The notes under the pieces were generated by a model that was not told where the DNA came from, made no database searches, and was given only the letters and a program-made list of their open reading frames with translations. A DNA stretch of 64,000 bases. Source: Streptomyces cyaneofuscatus. Its GTDB lineage: Bacteria; Actinomycetota; Actinomycetes; Streptomycetales; Streptomycetaceae. The stretch covers positions 62,001 through 126,000 of the forward strand of contig NZ_JOEM01000010.1 of the NCBI RefSeq assembly GCF_000718135.1, in the 5' to 3' direction. This document shows, in pieces, positions 16,550 through 25,739 of this stretch (positions are counted from its first letter, which is position 1; each line of letters starts with the position of its first letter). The position numbers and the translations under genes are program-made.

Positions 16550-17458
16550 GTGAAGGTCGGTTGCATCGGGCTCGGCGACATCGCGCAGAAGGCGTATCTG
16601 CCGGTGCTGAGCGCCGTGCCGGGGGTCGAGCTGCACCTCCAGACCCGTACCCCCGCCACGCTCGACGCGGTGGGCGACACGCACCGCATCCCGGCCGCCG
16701 CCCGCCACACGACTCTGGACTCGCTGCTCGCCGAAGGGCTCGACGCGGCCTTCGTGCACGCCCCGACGGCGGTCCACCCGGAGATCGTGGAGCGGCTCCT
16801 CGAAGCCGGGGTCGCCACCTATGTCGACAAGCCGATCGCCTACGAGTACGCGGAGTCCGAGCGGCTGGTGAACCTCGCCGAAGAGCGCGGTGTCAGCCTC
16901 GCCGTCGGCTTCAACCGCCGCTTCGCGCCGGGCTACGCCCAGTGCGCCGAGCACCCCCGCGAGCTGATCCTGATGCAGAAGAACCGCGTCGGGCTGCCCG
17001 AGGACCCCCGCGCCCTGGTGCTCGACGACTTCATCCACGTCGTCGACACCCTGCGCTTCCTGGCCCCGGGACCCGTCGACCACACCACCGTGCGGGCCAG
17101 GATCGTGGACGGCCTGATGCACCACGTGGTGCTCCAGCTCTCCGGCGACGGCTTCACCGCGATCGGGATGATGAACAGGCTGAACGGGTCGACCGAGGAG
17201 ATCCTGGAGGTCTCCGGCCGGGACACCAAGCGCCAGGTCCTCAACCTCGCCGACATCGTCGACCACAAGGGCCAGCCCAGCATGCGCCGGCGCGGCGACT
17301 GGGTGCCGGTGGCCCGCCAGCGCGGCATCGAGGCGTGCGTCCACACGTTCCTGGACGCGGTCCGCGCGGGCAAGGTGCTCAGCGCTCAGGACGCTCTGGC
17401 GACCCATGAGCTGTGCGAGCGGATCGTCCGGGACTCCCTGGAGCAGGCCTCCTCCTGA
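16550..17458 (+). CDS. Gfo/Idh/MocA family oxidoreductase
   Basis: A 302-residue NAD(P)-dependent oxidoreductase. The N-terminal Rossmann fold has GLGDIAQKAYLPVL in place of the classic GxGxxG, and the family's EKP element appears as VDKPIAYE, followed by VGFNRRFAPG and a C-terminal substrate-binding half. Members act on sugars, inositols or related polyols. The substrate cannot be told from sequence. The GTG at 16550 has GAGGGAG upstream. Its 3' end overlaps the 3' end of the convergent lnt gene by 80 bp. A -10-like TATGCT at 16494-16499 may be its promoter. Confidence 0.85.
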   Translation: MKVGCIGLGDIAQKAYLPVLSAVPGVELHLQTRTPATLDAVGDTHRIPAAARHTTLDSLLAEGLDAAFVHAPTAVHPEIVERLLEAGVATYVDKPIAYEYAESERLVNLAEERGVSLAVGFNRRFAPGYAQCAEHPRELILMQKNRVGLPEDPRALVLDDFIHVVDTLRFLAPGPVDHTTVRARIVDGLMHHVVLQLSGDGFTAIGMMNRLNGSTEEILEVSGRDTKRQVLNLADIVDHKGQPSMRRRGDWVPVARQRGIEACVHTFLDAVRAGKVLSAQDALATHELCERIVRDSLEQASS

Positions 17459-18974
17459 GCGCCCGCAGCCCCTCGGCGGCGCACAGGGCGGCCAGCGCCG
17501 CCAGGGCCCCGTACACCGCCCAGTCGCCGAAGCGGACGTAGAGCGTGGTGCCGCGCGTCAGCGGTACGTCGTACACGGCCGCCGCGCTCTCGTCCGTACC
17601 GAGCGGCGTCCCGATCCGCTCCCCGCGCGGCCCGTACACGGCGCTGATCCCGGTGAGCGTCGCGTGCACCATGGGGCGGCCGTTCTCGGCCGACCGCAGC
17701 GCCCCCAGGGAGGCGTGCTGGGCCGGTGCCCAGCTCTCCTGGAAGGTGGAGGTGGCGGACTGCGCGACGAGCACCTGGGCGCCGTCCCGGGTCAGCCGCC
17801 GGCTCATGTCGGGGAACGCCGACTCGAAGCAGACCAGCGGACCGATCCGCAGCCGCTCGTCGCCGTCGGGCAGCGTCATCACGACCTGCCGGTCGCCGCG
17901 CAGCCGGTCCTCGCCCGCCGCCTTGCCCACCGAGGTCGCCCAGCCGAGCAGGGAGCGCGCCGGGATGTACTCACCGAACGGCACCAGGCGCATCTTGTCG
18001 TACCGGTCCCCGGTCGGCCCGTCAGGTCCCACGAGCACCGCCGACTTGAAGATCCCGCTCCGCCCGGAGCCGTTCGTCTGCCGGGCGTCCACATTGACCA
18101 GCAGGTCGGCCCCGGTCTGCCGGGAGAGCGCCGCGAGCCGCCGTGCCGTCTCCGGGTCCCGCCAGGCGCCCGCCCCGATGCTGCTCTCGCCCCACACCAC
18201 GAGGTCGACGTCCCGGCCCGCCACCGTACGGGTCAGCTCCTCACCCCGGGCCAGCCGCCGCTCCACGCTCCCGGGGCCGGAGATGACACCCGGCTGTACG
18301 ACGGCGATCCTGGCCGTCCCCGTGGTCACCGGCTGCGGCGCCCAGGCCCACACGAAGGTCACCGTCAGCGCGCACACGACCAGCAGCACCCCGCCCGTCG
18401 TCCGGGCCCCGGTCCGCGCGACCGTCAGCAGGACGAGCGCGGTGTTGACCGCCACCACCAGCAGGCTCACCAGCCACACCCCGCCCACCGACGCCACCCG
18501 CAGCGCCGGGGCGACCTCCCACTGGCTCGCGCCGAGCAGCCCCCAGGGCCCGCCCAGCCCCTCCCAGGAGCGGACCAGCTCGATCACCAGCCACCCCGAC
18601 GGCACGGCCACCACCGCGGCGGCCGCCCGCAGCGCGGAGGGCGTGCCGCCGAGCAGCCGCTGGGCCAGCACGCCCCAGGGTGCCCACAGCAAGCCGAGCA
18701 GCGCGGCCAGCAGCACGATGAAGACGTGCAGGCTCGGCATCAGCCAGTGGTGGACGGCGATGACGAAGCCGGTGCCGCCGATCCAGCCGTCCAGCGCCGC
18801 CCGGCGCGTCGTCCCCGCCGAGCGGATCAGCAGCAGCCAGGGGACGAGCGCGACATAGGCCAGCCACCAGAGCGACGGGGCGGGGAACGCGAGCGCGGGC
18901 AGCGCCCCGGCGAGGAGCGCCAGGGCCCCCCGGCCCCAGCCGGACGCCGGAACCCTTCCGCCCCGCATCGGCAT
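17379..18974 (-). CDS. lnt: Apolipoprotein N-acyltransferase
   Basis: A 531-residue integral membrane enzyme that adds the third acyl chain to the N-terminal Cys of lipoproteins. Several hydrophobic segments fill the N-terminal 220 residues, then a nitrilase-like domain carries the triad: Glu in VVWGESSIG, Lys in YDKMRLVPFGEY and Cys in GPLVCFESAF. A last membrane helix lies near the C-terminus, followed by an Arg/Pro-rich tail that overlaps the Gfo/Idh gene antisense. The ATG at 18974 has GAGGAGG 7 nt upstream. Streptomyces commonly have two Lnt paralogues; which one this is cannot be told. The two lipoproteins encoded nearby would be among its substrates. Confidence 0.9.
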   Translation of the reverse strand: MPMRGGRVPASGWGRGALALLAGALPALAFPAPSLWWLAYVALVPWLLLIRSAGTTRRAALDGWIGGTGFVIAVHHWLMPSLHVFIVLLAALLGLLWAPWGVLAQRLLGGTPSALRAAAAVVAVPSGWLVIELVRSWEGLGGPWGLLGASQWEVAPALRVASVGGVWLVSLLVVAVNTALVLLTVARTGARTTGGVLLVVCALTVTFVWAWAPQPVTTGTARIAVVQPGVISGPGSVERRLARGEELTRTVAGRDVDLVVWGESSIGAGAWRDPETARRLAALSRQTGADLLVNVDARQTNGSGRSGIFKSAVLVGPDGPTGDRYDKMRLVPFGEYIPARSLLGWATSVGKAAGEDRLRGDRQVVMTLPDGDERLRIGPLVCFESAFPDMSRRLTRDGAQVLVAQSATSTFQESWAPAQHASLGALRSAENGRPMVHATLTGISAVYGPRGERIGTPLGTDESAAAVYDVPLTRGTTLYVRFGDWAVYGALAALAALCAAEGLRALRRRPAPGSPGRSARTAHGSPERPER

Positions 18975-19097
18975 GCCGTGCCCTCCTCGTCCCACGTGGG
19001 TGAGCAGCCGCGTGATCTGCCAGGTCAGCTCTGTGTACCCAGTGTGGGGGAGGTGATCCCCGGGGGACACAGGACACCCCCGGCCGACGGGTGCGGT

Positions 19098-19577
19098 TCA
19101 GGCCGCTCCGGGCGCCCGGCGCCACTTCTCGTGGACGGTGACCGTACGGATCCGCCAGCCCGGGTCCGTACGGTGCAGCTCGAAGGTGTACCGCCCGCCG
19201 GAGACGAAGTCGGGGGCGGTGTCACCGGACCCTGAGGCTTCGCCCTTCCGCGCCAGGCGCATCGGGTTCAGGTAGTCGGCCCGCACCTGGGCCCGGTCGC
19301 CCGGGTAGCCGCCGAGGTCCTCCAGGTCGATGCGCCGGTTGACGATCAGGTGCTGGCGGATCGCGAAGAGGCGCATCGTGCCGGTGAGCCAGCGCGCGAT
19401 CTCGTCCGCCGGGCCCTCCACGCCGCCCGCGCCCGTGTAGTCGGCGCGGCCGTCCGGGGTGAACAGGGCTCCGTAGGCGGGCCAGTCGCCGTCGTCCACG
19501 GTCACGGCGTACCCGGTGATCACATCATCGATGGCGAGCCGGTCCATCACGGTCGCGAGTGCCACACGCTGTGTCAT
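19098..19577 (-). CDS. SnoaL-like (NTF2-fold) protein
   Basis: A 159-residue single-domain protein of the SnoaL_4 type: LAIDDVITGYAVTVDDGDWPAYGALFTPDG, then a predicted cone-shaped alpha+beta barrel ending GWRIRTVTVHEKWRR. Such proteins include small dehydratases, isomerases and ligand-binding proteins, but many have no known reaction. The ATG at 19577 is the natural start. It lies between lnt and a universal stress protein gene on the same strand, with no sign of tight coupling. Confidence 0.8.
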   Translation of the reverse strand: MTQRVALATVMDRLAIDDVITGYAVTVDDGDWPAYGALFTPDGRADYTGAGGVEGPADEIARWLTGTMRLFAIRQHLIVNRRIDLEDLGGYPGDRAQVRADYLNPMRLARKGEASGSGDTAPDFVSGGRYTFELHRTDPGWRIRTVTVHEKWRRAPGAA

Positions 19578-19649
19578 CGGTCAAGTCTCGGTCAAGCCGC
19601 CCGCCACGCCAAGGGGCCTGCGCGGTCGGGCGGATGACCGCCCACCCGG

Positions 19650-20516
19650 TCAGCAGGGCACGACCGCGACCGGGCCCAGCGCGTGCGTGACCGTCGTCTG
19701 GGCCACCGGGGAGAGGCCGAGACCGAGCGACTCCCCGCCCTTCCGGCGGCCGATCACCGTCAGGGCCGCCGTGGCGGAGGCCGTCACCAGGGTGCGCGAG
19801 GCGGACCCGTTGACCGGCTCCCGTACGACCTCCACCTGCGGGTACCGCTCCTGCCAGCCGGAGGTCACCTCGGCTAGGCCCCGCTCGGCCGAGCCCTGCG
19901 CGGACTCCCGGTCGAAGACCGGTCCGCCCGCGAGCATCGAGGAGAACATCGTCCAGCCGTGCACGATCCGCAGCCGTGCGCCGGGCCGGGCGGACGCGGT
20001 GGCGAAGGCGAACTCCAGGACCGCCTCGCTGCTCTCGTCGGCGGCCACCCCCGCCACGATGTCGGAGTACGCCTCCTCGTCCTCGGGCCGGTCGTCCTCG
20101 TCCGAGCGGCCGTCCTGCACGATGACGACCGGGCAGTTCGCCATCGACGCGGTGGCCAGGCTGTTGGAGCCGATCATCAGCGACCGGAAGCCGCCGAGCC
20201 CCCGCGAACCGACCACGACCATCGACGCGTCCCGGCTCAGCGAGACGAGAGCCGCCGCCGGGAAGTCCAGCGGGGCCAGCGTCGAGGGCCGTGACGCCGG
20301 TGCGACCAGTTCACTCCGGCGTACGGCCTCGGCGAGCAGTTCGTCCGCCTCGTGCTGCCCGGTCTCCTCGTCGACGTTCCGGGTGAGCGGCCGGACATGG
20401 ACGATCAGCAGCGGCAGGTCGCGCCGCGCGGCCTCGCGCGCGGCCCAGTCCAGCGCCTGCCGGCTGTGGGTGGAACCGTCGACGGCGGCGATCACGGGAA
20501 GATCATGAGTGGTCAT
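19650..20516 (-). CDS. Tandem universal stress protein (UspA family)
   Basis: A 288-residue protein of two Usp domains. The first begins VIAAVDGSTHSRQALDWA and contains the ATP-binding signature VGSRGLGGFRSLMIGSNS followed by CPVVIV. The second begins IVAGVAADESSEAVLEFA and ends VTHALGPVAVVP. Its ATP motif (IGRRKGGESLGLGLSP) is degenerate. An acidic linker (DEDDRPEDEE) joins the domains. Cytoplasmic, probably a dimer that binds ATP under stress or dormancy. No DevR-type box is obvious upstream. Confidence 0.88.
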   Translation of the reverse strand: MTTHDLPVIAAVDGSTHSRQALDWAAREAARRDLPLLIVHVRPLTRNVDEETGQHEADELLAEAVRRSELVAPASRPSTLAPLDFPAAALVSLSRDASMVVVGSRGLGGFRSLMIGSNSLATASMANCPVVIVQDGRSDEDDRPEDEEAYSDIVAGVAADESSEAVLEFAFATASARPGARLRIVHGWTMFSSMLAGGPVFDRESAQGSAERGLAEVTSGWQERYPQVEVVREPVNGSASRTLVTASATAALTVIGRRKGGESLGLGLSPVAQTTVTHALGPVAVVPC

Positions 20517-20552
20517 GGACCCGAGCGTACGGCGGTGGGCAAAAAGCGCCGG

Positions 20553-21587
20553 TCAGTCGTGGTTGTGGCTGGAGGAGGTGTCGTCCGGCGGCACGGTCCG
20601 CCCGCCGTCGCTCCCGCTGACCACCACCACGACCAGCGCCACCACGACCCCCACCACCGCGAGCCGGCCGCCCAGGCGCAGCGCCCAGCCCGTCCGGGAG
20701 ACGGCGGCACCGGGCGTCAGGGGCAGCTTCTCGGAGCGGCGGGCCGGGCGCAGCAGCCGGACGAGCAGCAGGGCGGCGATCGGCAGCTGGAGCAGCCACA
20801 CGCTGGTGCGGAACCAGCCGTCGTACCAGACGTTCGTCCCGTACAGCAGGGTGTGCCAGACGCTCAGCACGTAGACCACGATCACGAAGCGGTGCAGGAC
20901 GCGCCAGGTCTTCGGGCCGATGCGGTGGCGTACGTAGAAGAGCAGGCCGAGCGGGATCGCGAGGTACAGCGCCGCCTGGCCGATCGGGATGGCGATCTGG
21001 CCGGTCCCCGAGGTGTAGCCGCCCGGGACGAACGTCTCGACGAAGGCGGTGCCCAGCGCGGAGTTCCAGGCGTCGGTGGAGTGCCGGAACAACTCGGCGC
21101 CGAACAGCAGCGCATGAGCGGTGATCAGCGCGATGGTGTTGAGGCTCGTGGTGCGGTGCAGGCGCTCCAGGCGGGATCCCGAGAGCGGCAGGCGGCCCGG
21201 GCGCCGGCCGGAGAGCAGGAGGCCGAGGATGACCGTGCCCCAGGCCCAGAGCAGCGCGGACCAGCCGAACGCCTGGCTGAGGAAGTACATCCAGAAGCCG
21301 CCCGCGTCGGCCATGAACGGCATCACGGAGACCGTGGAGGAGGTCTTGTTGCGGATGCGTATGTAGAGCAGGACGAAGACGGCCGCCGTCACCAGGAGCG
21401 CCACGAGCCCGTCGGGCCAGGAGGCGCGCAGGTCGGAGCGGAGGGTGGTGCGCTGGGCGGTACGGGGCTGCCGGGGGCCGGGGAGTTGGGCGTCCGGCGT
21501 GGCGTCGGTCTCGGTCTCGGTCGCGGGGGATGCGGTGGGGAGTTCGGCGGCCGCTGCCGGTTCGGGTGCGGGGGTCTGGTTCGTCAT
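20553..21587 (-). CDS. Ferric-reductase-like transmembrane haem protein
   Basis: A 344-residue membrane protein. A Pro/Thr-rich N-terminal tail of about 50 residues is followed by about six membrane segments that carry paired histidines: RLHRTTSLNTIALITAHALL and RVLHRFVIVVYVLSVWHTLL. This is the pattern of the ferric reductase/YedZ-like domain that holds b-type haems. There is no flavin or NAD domain, so it must take electrons from or pass them to a partner. A further membrane helix near the C-terminus is followed by a His-containing tail. The ATG at 21587 has GAGG upstream. A perfect Crp-type palindrome lies in the divergent promoter region at 21708-21723. Confidence 0.82.
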   Translation of the reverse strand: MTNQTPAPEPAAAAELPTASPATETETDATPDAQLPGPRQPRTAQRTTLRSDLRASWPDGLVALLVTAAVFVLLYIRIRNKTSSTVSVMPFMADAGGFWMYFLSQAFGWSALLWAWGTVILGLLLSGRRPGRLPLSGSRLERLHRTTSLNTIALITAHALLFGAELFRHSTDAWNSALGTAFVETFVPGGYTSGTGQIAIPIGQAALYLAIPLGLLFYVRHRIGPKTWRVLHRFVIVVYVLSVWHTLLYGTNVWYDGWFRTSVWLLQLPIAALLLVRLLRPARRSEKLPLTPGAAVSRTGWALRLGGRLAVVGVVVALVVVVVSGSDGGRTVPPDDTSSSHNHD

Positions 21588-21707
21588 GCGGCCTCTTCGG
21601 GGGCGTCGACTGGCGGGGCGGATGCGTCGGCCCCGGGCCACGAGGCTTATGCGGACGCGTTGTTGGAGCAGTCGGTGGGGGAGAGGCGAAAGTTCCCCCG
21701 ATGGTTG

Positions 21708-21723
21708 TGTGACATGAATCACA
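21708..21723. promoter_or_regulatory. Perfect TGTGA-N6-TCACA (Crp/Fnr-type) site
   Basis: TGTGACATGAATCACA is a perfect 16-bp match to the classical Crp consensus. It lies 120 bp upstream of the ferric-reductase-like gene (minus strand) and about 85 bp upstream of the divergent membrane protein gene, so either or both could be regulated. Confidence 0.6.
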
Positions 21724-21808
21724 GGGATGACGCCTGGGGCAAACGGGGTGAACTCCCGCTGTTTCCGCATCTGCTGGTCTTCTCCACGAGGTGGGGGAGG
21801 CTGGCACG

Positions 21809-22459
21809 ATGGCCGCCATGGGAGCCGGAACCGCACTCCGCCTCGCCCGCACCGCGCTGTTCGCGGTCGTGTGCGTCGCCGTGTCCGGGCTCGGCCATGC
21901 CCTGATGTCCGGCGGCCCCCTGCCGCTGCCGCCCCTGCTGGCCGTGCTCGTACCGGTCGCCGCCGCGGGCTGGTTACTCGCCCGCCACCAACGGAACGCC
22001 CTGGTCACCGTCTCCGCCCATGTCCTGGGCCAGTTGGGGCTGCACGCCTACTTCACCGCGTACGCCACTGGGGGAGCACACCACGCGCACGGGGCGATGC
22101 CCCACGCCACCCACGCGGGCCCGGCCGGGGACGTCTCGCACCGGATGGAGCTGCTCGCGGCCTTCGACGCCTCGGTGTTCACCACCGGCATGGCCGCCTC
22201 CCACGCCGTCGCCGGGCTGATCTGCGGCTGGTGGCTGTGGCGCGGCGAGATGGCGCTCGCCCGGTTGGGCCGCTGCCTGGCCTACTTCGTACGGACCCCG
22301 CTGCGGACGGCCTGGCGCCTCTGGTCGGCGACGCCCCTCGACGGGATCTCGCCTTCTCGGCCGCGCGCCCGCCGCCGGCCGGGCCGCCGCCTTCAGGACC
22401 TCCTCGCCCTGCACGCCATCTCCCGGCGCGGTCCACCGCTTCCCGTCCCCTCCCTGTGA
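21809..22459 (+). CDS. Hypothetical integral membrane protein
   Basis: A 216-residue protein with about four hydrophobic segments: ARTALFAVVCVAVSGLGHAL, PPLLAVLVPVAAAGWLLA, a segment rich in Ala and His around HVLGQLGLHAYF, and AGLICGWWLW. A His-rich loop (GGAHHAHGAMPHATHAG) between helices could bind a metal ion, and an Arg-rich tail should face the cytoplasm. The ATG at 21809 has GGGGGAGG 8 nt upstream. It is divergent from the haem membrane protein and shares the Crp-type site region. The function is unknown. His-rich loops of this kind occur in proteins linked to copper handling. Confidence 0.7.
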   Translation: MAAMGAGTALRLARTALFAVVCVAVSGLGHALMSGGPLPLPPLLAVLVPVAAAGWLLARHQRNALVTVSAHVLGQLGLHAYFTAYATGGAHHAHGAMPHATHAGPAGDVSHRMELLAAFDASVFTTGMAASHAVAGLICGWWLWRGEMALARLGRCLAYFVRTPLRTAWRLWSATPLDGISPSRPRARRRPGRRLQDLLALHAISRRGPPLPVPSL

Positions 22460-22500
22460 CCTCCAGCCGCCCGCCCGGTTCCGTGTGACCCGGTGGCGGT

Positions 22501-22528
22501 ACGGGTGTGCGCTCGCGCCCACACCCGT
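22501..22528 (+). terminator. Hairpin, probable terminator
   Basis: ACGGGTGTG and CACACCCGT form a perfect 9-bp stem around a 10-nt loop, 41 bp after the membrane protein stop. Confidence 0.55.
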
Positions 22529-22639
22529 GTCAGGCATGCCGGTACCGCCGGACCCGCCCCCAGGGCCCGTCCGCGCGGCCGGCCACGCGGAGCCGGGCGA
22601 TGACCACGCCAGGGCTCCGCCAGGACGCGAAGGACTGCT

Positions 22640-23296
22640 GTGACCCTTACTGCCACCCCCCTCCCCGCCGGGCCGCCCGTCACCCCGGCGCCCCGGCCCC
22701 GGGTGTACGCCACCCGCCAGAACGACGTCCAGATCACCGACTGGGCGCTGGCCGCGGGCGGCGGCGACCGGGAGGCCGCCGACCGCTTCGTCCGGGCGAC
22801 CTACGAGGACGTCCGCCGGTTCGTCGCCTACCTCAGCGCCGACGTCCCCGGCGCCGACGACCTCGCCCAGGAGACCTACCTGCGGGCGATGAGCGGACTG
22901 GCCCGCTTCGCCGGACGCTCCTGCGCCCGCACCTGGCTCCTTTCCATCGCCCGGCGCGTCGTCATCGACCGCCACCGCACCGCCGCCGTTCGCCCCCGGA
23001 CCGCCGACACCGCCGACTGGCAGGGCGCGGCGGAACGGGCCCAGCCGCGCCACCTCCCCGGCTTCGACGAGTCCGTCGCGGTCTTCGACGCCCTCGGCCA
23101 CCTGGACCCGGCGCGCCGCCAGGCCTTCGTCCTCACCCAGGTGCTCGGGCTCTCCTACGAGGAGGCGGCGGACGCGGCGGGCTGCCCCGTCGGCACGGTG
23201 CGCTCCCGCGTGGCGCGCGCCCGCCGCGAGCTGGCCGGGCAGTGGCGTACGGAACCGGGGGAGCGGGTGACGGTGGCCGCAGGTTCAGCCACGTAG
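22640..23296 (+). CDS. ECF sigma factor
   Basis: A 218-residue extracytoplasmic-function sigma factor. Region 2 spans DRFVRATYEDVRRFVAYL through ADDLAQETYLRAMSGLARF and RTWLLSIARRVVIDRHR. Region 4 spans LDPARRQAFVLTQVLGLSYEEAADAAG followed by the recognition helix segment CPVGTVRSRVARARREL. The N-terminus carries a Pro/Thr-rich extension of about 25 residues. The GTG at 22640 has AAGGA 5 nt upstream. No anti-sigma factor gene is adjacent, so control must come from elsewhere or from the extension. Its 3' end overlaps the convergent MFS gene by 12 bp. Confidence 0.9.
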   Translation: MTLTATPLPAGPPVTPAPRPRVYATRQNDVQITDWALAAGGGDREAADRFVRATYEDVRRFVAYLSADVPGADDLAQETYLRAMSGLARFAGRSCARTWLLSIARRVVIDRHRTAAVRPRTADTADWQGAAERAQPRHLPGFDESVAVFDALGHLDPARRQAFVLTQVLGLSYEEAADAAGCPVGTVRSRVARARRELAGQWRTEPGERVTVAAGSAT

Positions 23297-24505
23297 CTCC
23301 GAGGCCGTCTCCGCCCGGGGCTCCGACCGGCTCCGGGCGGTACGGCGGCCGCCGTACATCAGCAGCACCGGCAGCAGCAGGCACTGGAGGCAGACCACCA
23401 CCCAGAACGCCCGCGCCGAACCGGCCGACTCCGCCGCCGCGTACAGCTGACCGCCCACCACCCCGCTGGCGAACGCCCCGATGCCCGCCGCGAGCCGCTG
23501 CCGCCCGAACACGGTGGCCGGAGGCGCGGAGCTGCGGGCCAGCGCCTCCAGGTCGTTCTTCAGGAAGAGCACGATCTCGCCCAGGCAGATCAGCGCCCCG
23601 CCCACCGCGACGCCCGTGTGCCCGCCCCCGGCGATGGCCGCCATCCCCGCCGCCATGGCCCCGAACCCCCACCGCAGCGCGGCCGGGTAGCTCAGCGCGG
23701 CGATCCACTCCGCCAGCATCGGCTGGGCCACGACGAGGAGGGCCGCGTACCCCATCAGGACCACGCCGTAGAAGCCCGCCGAGGTCCGGGGGACCGCGTA
23801 CAGCGCCAGGTAGTGCTGGAAGAACATGAACGCGTAGACGCTCACCACCGTCACCAGGAACGGCGAGAGACCGGACCGCCGTTCGCCGGGTGAGGGCTCC
23901 TGGGGCGCGGCCTTCTCCGGCCGCCCCTCCTCGCTCGGCAGGAACGCATGCCCCACCCCGACCAGTGCGAACAGTCCCGCCACGCACGTGAAAAGCACCC
24001 CGGGGGAGCCCATCACCAGCGGCGCGGCGGCCGGGGGGCCGAGCGCCATCCCCGCGTTGAACGCCGAACTGCTCGCCGACAGCAGCCGCGGCCGGTCCGC
24101 GTCCGGTGAACCGTCCACCAGATAGGCCTTGTTGGCCGGGAGGTAGAGCGCCGCACCCGCCGACACCAGCAACAGCGCGCCGATCGCCAGGACGGGGCTG
24201 GTCAACCCCGGTACGAACGCGGCGAATCCGGCCGTCCGCAGGGTCAGCGCCAGCAGCATCGACCGCCGCAGCCCGATCCGCGCGGCGACCGGACCCGCGA
24301 CCACACCCCCGGCGAACTGGATCAGTGAGGCCACCGCCAGGACGGAGCCGACCGTGCCGAGCCCGAGACCGAGCCGCTGGTGCAGCAGGACCGACATGTA
24401 CGGCAGCACGGCGAAGCTGCCCAGCGTGATCAGGAACGAGCCCGCCAGCAGAAACCCTTGCGGAGTGGTGAACCGCTTTTTTTCCGGAGGGCGTTCGGCG
24501 CTCAC
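23285..24505 (-). CDS. MFS transporter, probable exporter of the adjacent pathway
   Basis: A 406-residue major facilitator protein with about 12 membrane segments and the loop 2-3 motif region GPVAARIGLRRSMLLALTLR. A charged cytoplasmic loop (SEEGRPEKAAPQEPSPGERR) separates the halves. It is the last gene of a four-gene operon: its GTG at 24505 starts 7 bp after the stop of the ATP-grasp gene. This position makes it the likely exporter of the operon's product, as BacE is for the dipeptide bacilysin; that comparison is inference. Confidence 0.88.
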   Translation of the reverse strand: MSAERPPEKKRFTTPQGFLLAGSFLITLGSFAVLPYMSVLLHQRLGLGLGTVGSVLAVASLIQFAGGVVAGPVAARIGLRRSMLLALTLRTAGFAAFVPGLTSPVLAIGALLLVSAGAALYLPANKAYLVDGSPDADRPRLLSASSSAFNAGMALGPPAAAPLVMGSPGVLFTCVAGLFALVGVGHAFLPSEEGRPEKAAPQEPSPGERRSGLSPFLVTVVSVYAFMFFQHYLALYAVPRTSAGFYGVVLMGYAALLVVAQPMLAEWIAALSYPAALRWGFGAMAAGMAAIAGGGHTGVAVGGALICLGEIVLFLKNDLEALARSSAPPATVFGRQRLAAGIGAFASGVVGGQLYAAAESAGSARAFWVVVCLQCLLLPVLLMYGGRRTARSRSEPRAETASELRG

Positions 24506-24512
24506 CCCGCCC

Positions 24513-25739
24513 TCACGGCGTGTCCGCGATCACCGGACGCACCCGGACCGCCGCGCTCCACGCCCGGTGCTGGGCCAGCTCCGCCGTCGCCGCCTCGGCC
24601 AGCACCATGCCCGTGCACCCCCGCTGGTCGCCCACATGGGCCAGGGTCTCGCCGGGTTCGCGGACGGGGTACCACTCCACGGACCCCGGAAAGGCCGCGA
24701 GTTCGTCCAGACCATGCCAGCCCTTCAGCACGCCCGGCCGGTCCGCGTAGACGAGGACGAAGCCGTACGCGGGGCCCTGACCGCCTTCGAGCGGGGCGTC
24801 CAGCAGGGTCGGGCGGCGGCCGAGCGCCTCTTCCATCATCGCCGCGTACACATTGGTGCCCAGCGTCCGGCAGAGCACCTCGCCGACCAGCGCACCGCCG
24901 ATCCGCCGGTTGACCTCCACCAACTCCGGCCCCTCGGCGGTCAGGATGAACTCCACATGGGCGAACCCCCGCCCGTGCCCCGCCACTTCGAGGACCTGCC
25001 CCACCCACGCCTCGATCGCGTCCCGCTCCCCGTCCGGCAGCGCCACCGGGAAGGCCGCGACCTCCTCCCGTACCACCGCCGACCGGGACGTCTGGCGGCT
25101 CAGCACCCCCAGCAGCCGGGTGGTCCCCTCCCAGCTCAGGGTCTCCGCGCTGTACAACGGACCGGCGAGGAACGACTCCGCGAACAGCGTACCCTTCAAA
25201 GGCTGTTGCTCCGCCTCCGCCAGCGCCCGGTGCAGCGCCTCCCCGTCGTGCACGATCCACACGCCCCGCGACGAGGTGCCCGCCGAGTCTTTCAGCACGG
25301 CGGGCAGTCCGACCGTACGCAGGACCGCCTCGGCCCCCTCCGGCCCGGGCTCCACGACCACGGCGGCCGACCGGCTCAGCCCCCGCTCGTACAGCGCCTC
25401 CCGGACCCGGCGCTTGTCCCGCAGCAGCCGGACCGCCTCCGGGTCCGGCCCCGGGAGCCCCAGCTCGGCGGCGAGAGAGGCGGCCGGGACGCTCCAGGTG
25501 TCCGTCGTGTTGATCAGCCCGGCCAGGGACGGGAGGGCGGCCAGCGCCCGGCGGACCGCTTCCGGGTCGTCGGTGTCCACATCGACGACGTCCAGCGCGT
25601 CGGCGGGCAGGGTGGCCAGCTCGTGCCGGTACACCGAGCGGTCACCGGTGAGCAGGCACAGCCGGTGCCCGGTCTCCGCGGCGGCCTCGGCCATCCGGCC
25701 GAGCCCGAAGGACAGGGACTCCAGAGCGGCGATCGTCAT
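24513..25739 (-). CDS. ATP-grasp amino-acid ligase-like enzyme
   Basis: A 408-residue ATP-grasp protein of the carboxylate-amine ligase superfamily. Visible elements are a pre-ATP-grasp domain (LCLLTGDRSVYRHELATLPA), the Lys-containing strand VLKDSAGTSSRGVWIV, AESFLAGPLYSAETLSW, and the metal and phosphate site HVEFILTAEGPELVEVNRRIGG (split here across strand and loop). It should activate a carboxylate as acyl phosphate and join it to an amine. The ATG at 25739 overlaps the stop of the upstream PLP gene (ATGA), so the two are translationally coupled. The substrates are not known. The operon context suggests one is the product of the PLP enzyme. Confidence 0.85.
   Translation of the reverse strand: MTIAALESLSFGLGRMAEAAAETGHRLCLLTGDRSVYRHELATLPADALDVVDVDTDDPEAVRRALAALPSLAGLINTTDTWSVPAASLAAELGLPGPDPEAVRLLRDKRRVREALYERGLSRSAAVVVEPGPEGAEAVLRTVGLPAVLKDSAGTSSRGVWIVHDGEALHRALAEAEQQPLKGTLFAESFLAGPLYSAETLSWEGTTRLLGVLSRQTSRSAVVREEVAAFPVALPDGERDAIEAWVGQVLEVAGHGRGFAHVEFILTAEGPELVEVNRRIGGALVGEVLCRTLGTNVYAAMMEEALGRRPTLLDAPLEGGQGPAYGFVLVYADRPGVLKGWHGLDELAAFPGSVEWYPVREPGETLAHVGDQRGCTGMVLAEAATAELAQHRAWSAAVRVRPVIADTP

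Noticed and set aside
20352..21905. 517-residue plus-strand frame across the stress-protein and haem-protein genes
   Set aside because: It is antisense to two genes with clear domains and is Arg/Gly/Gln-rich without motifs.
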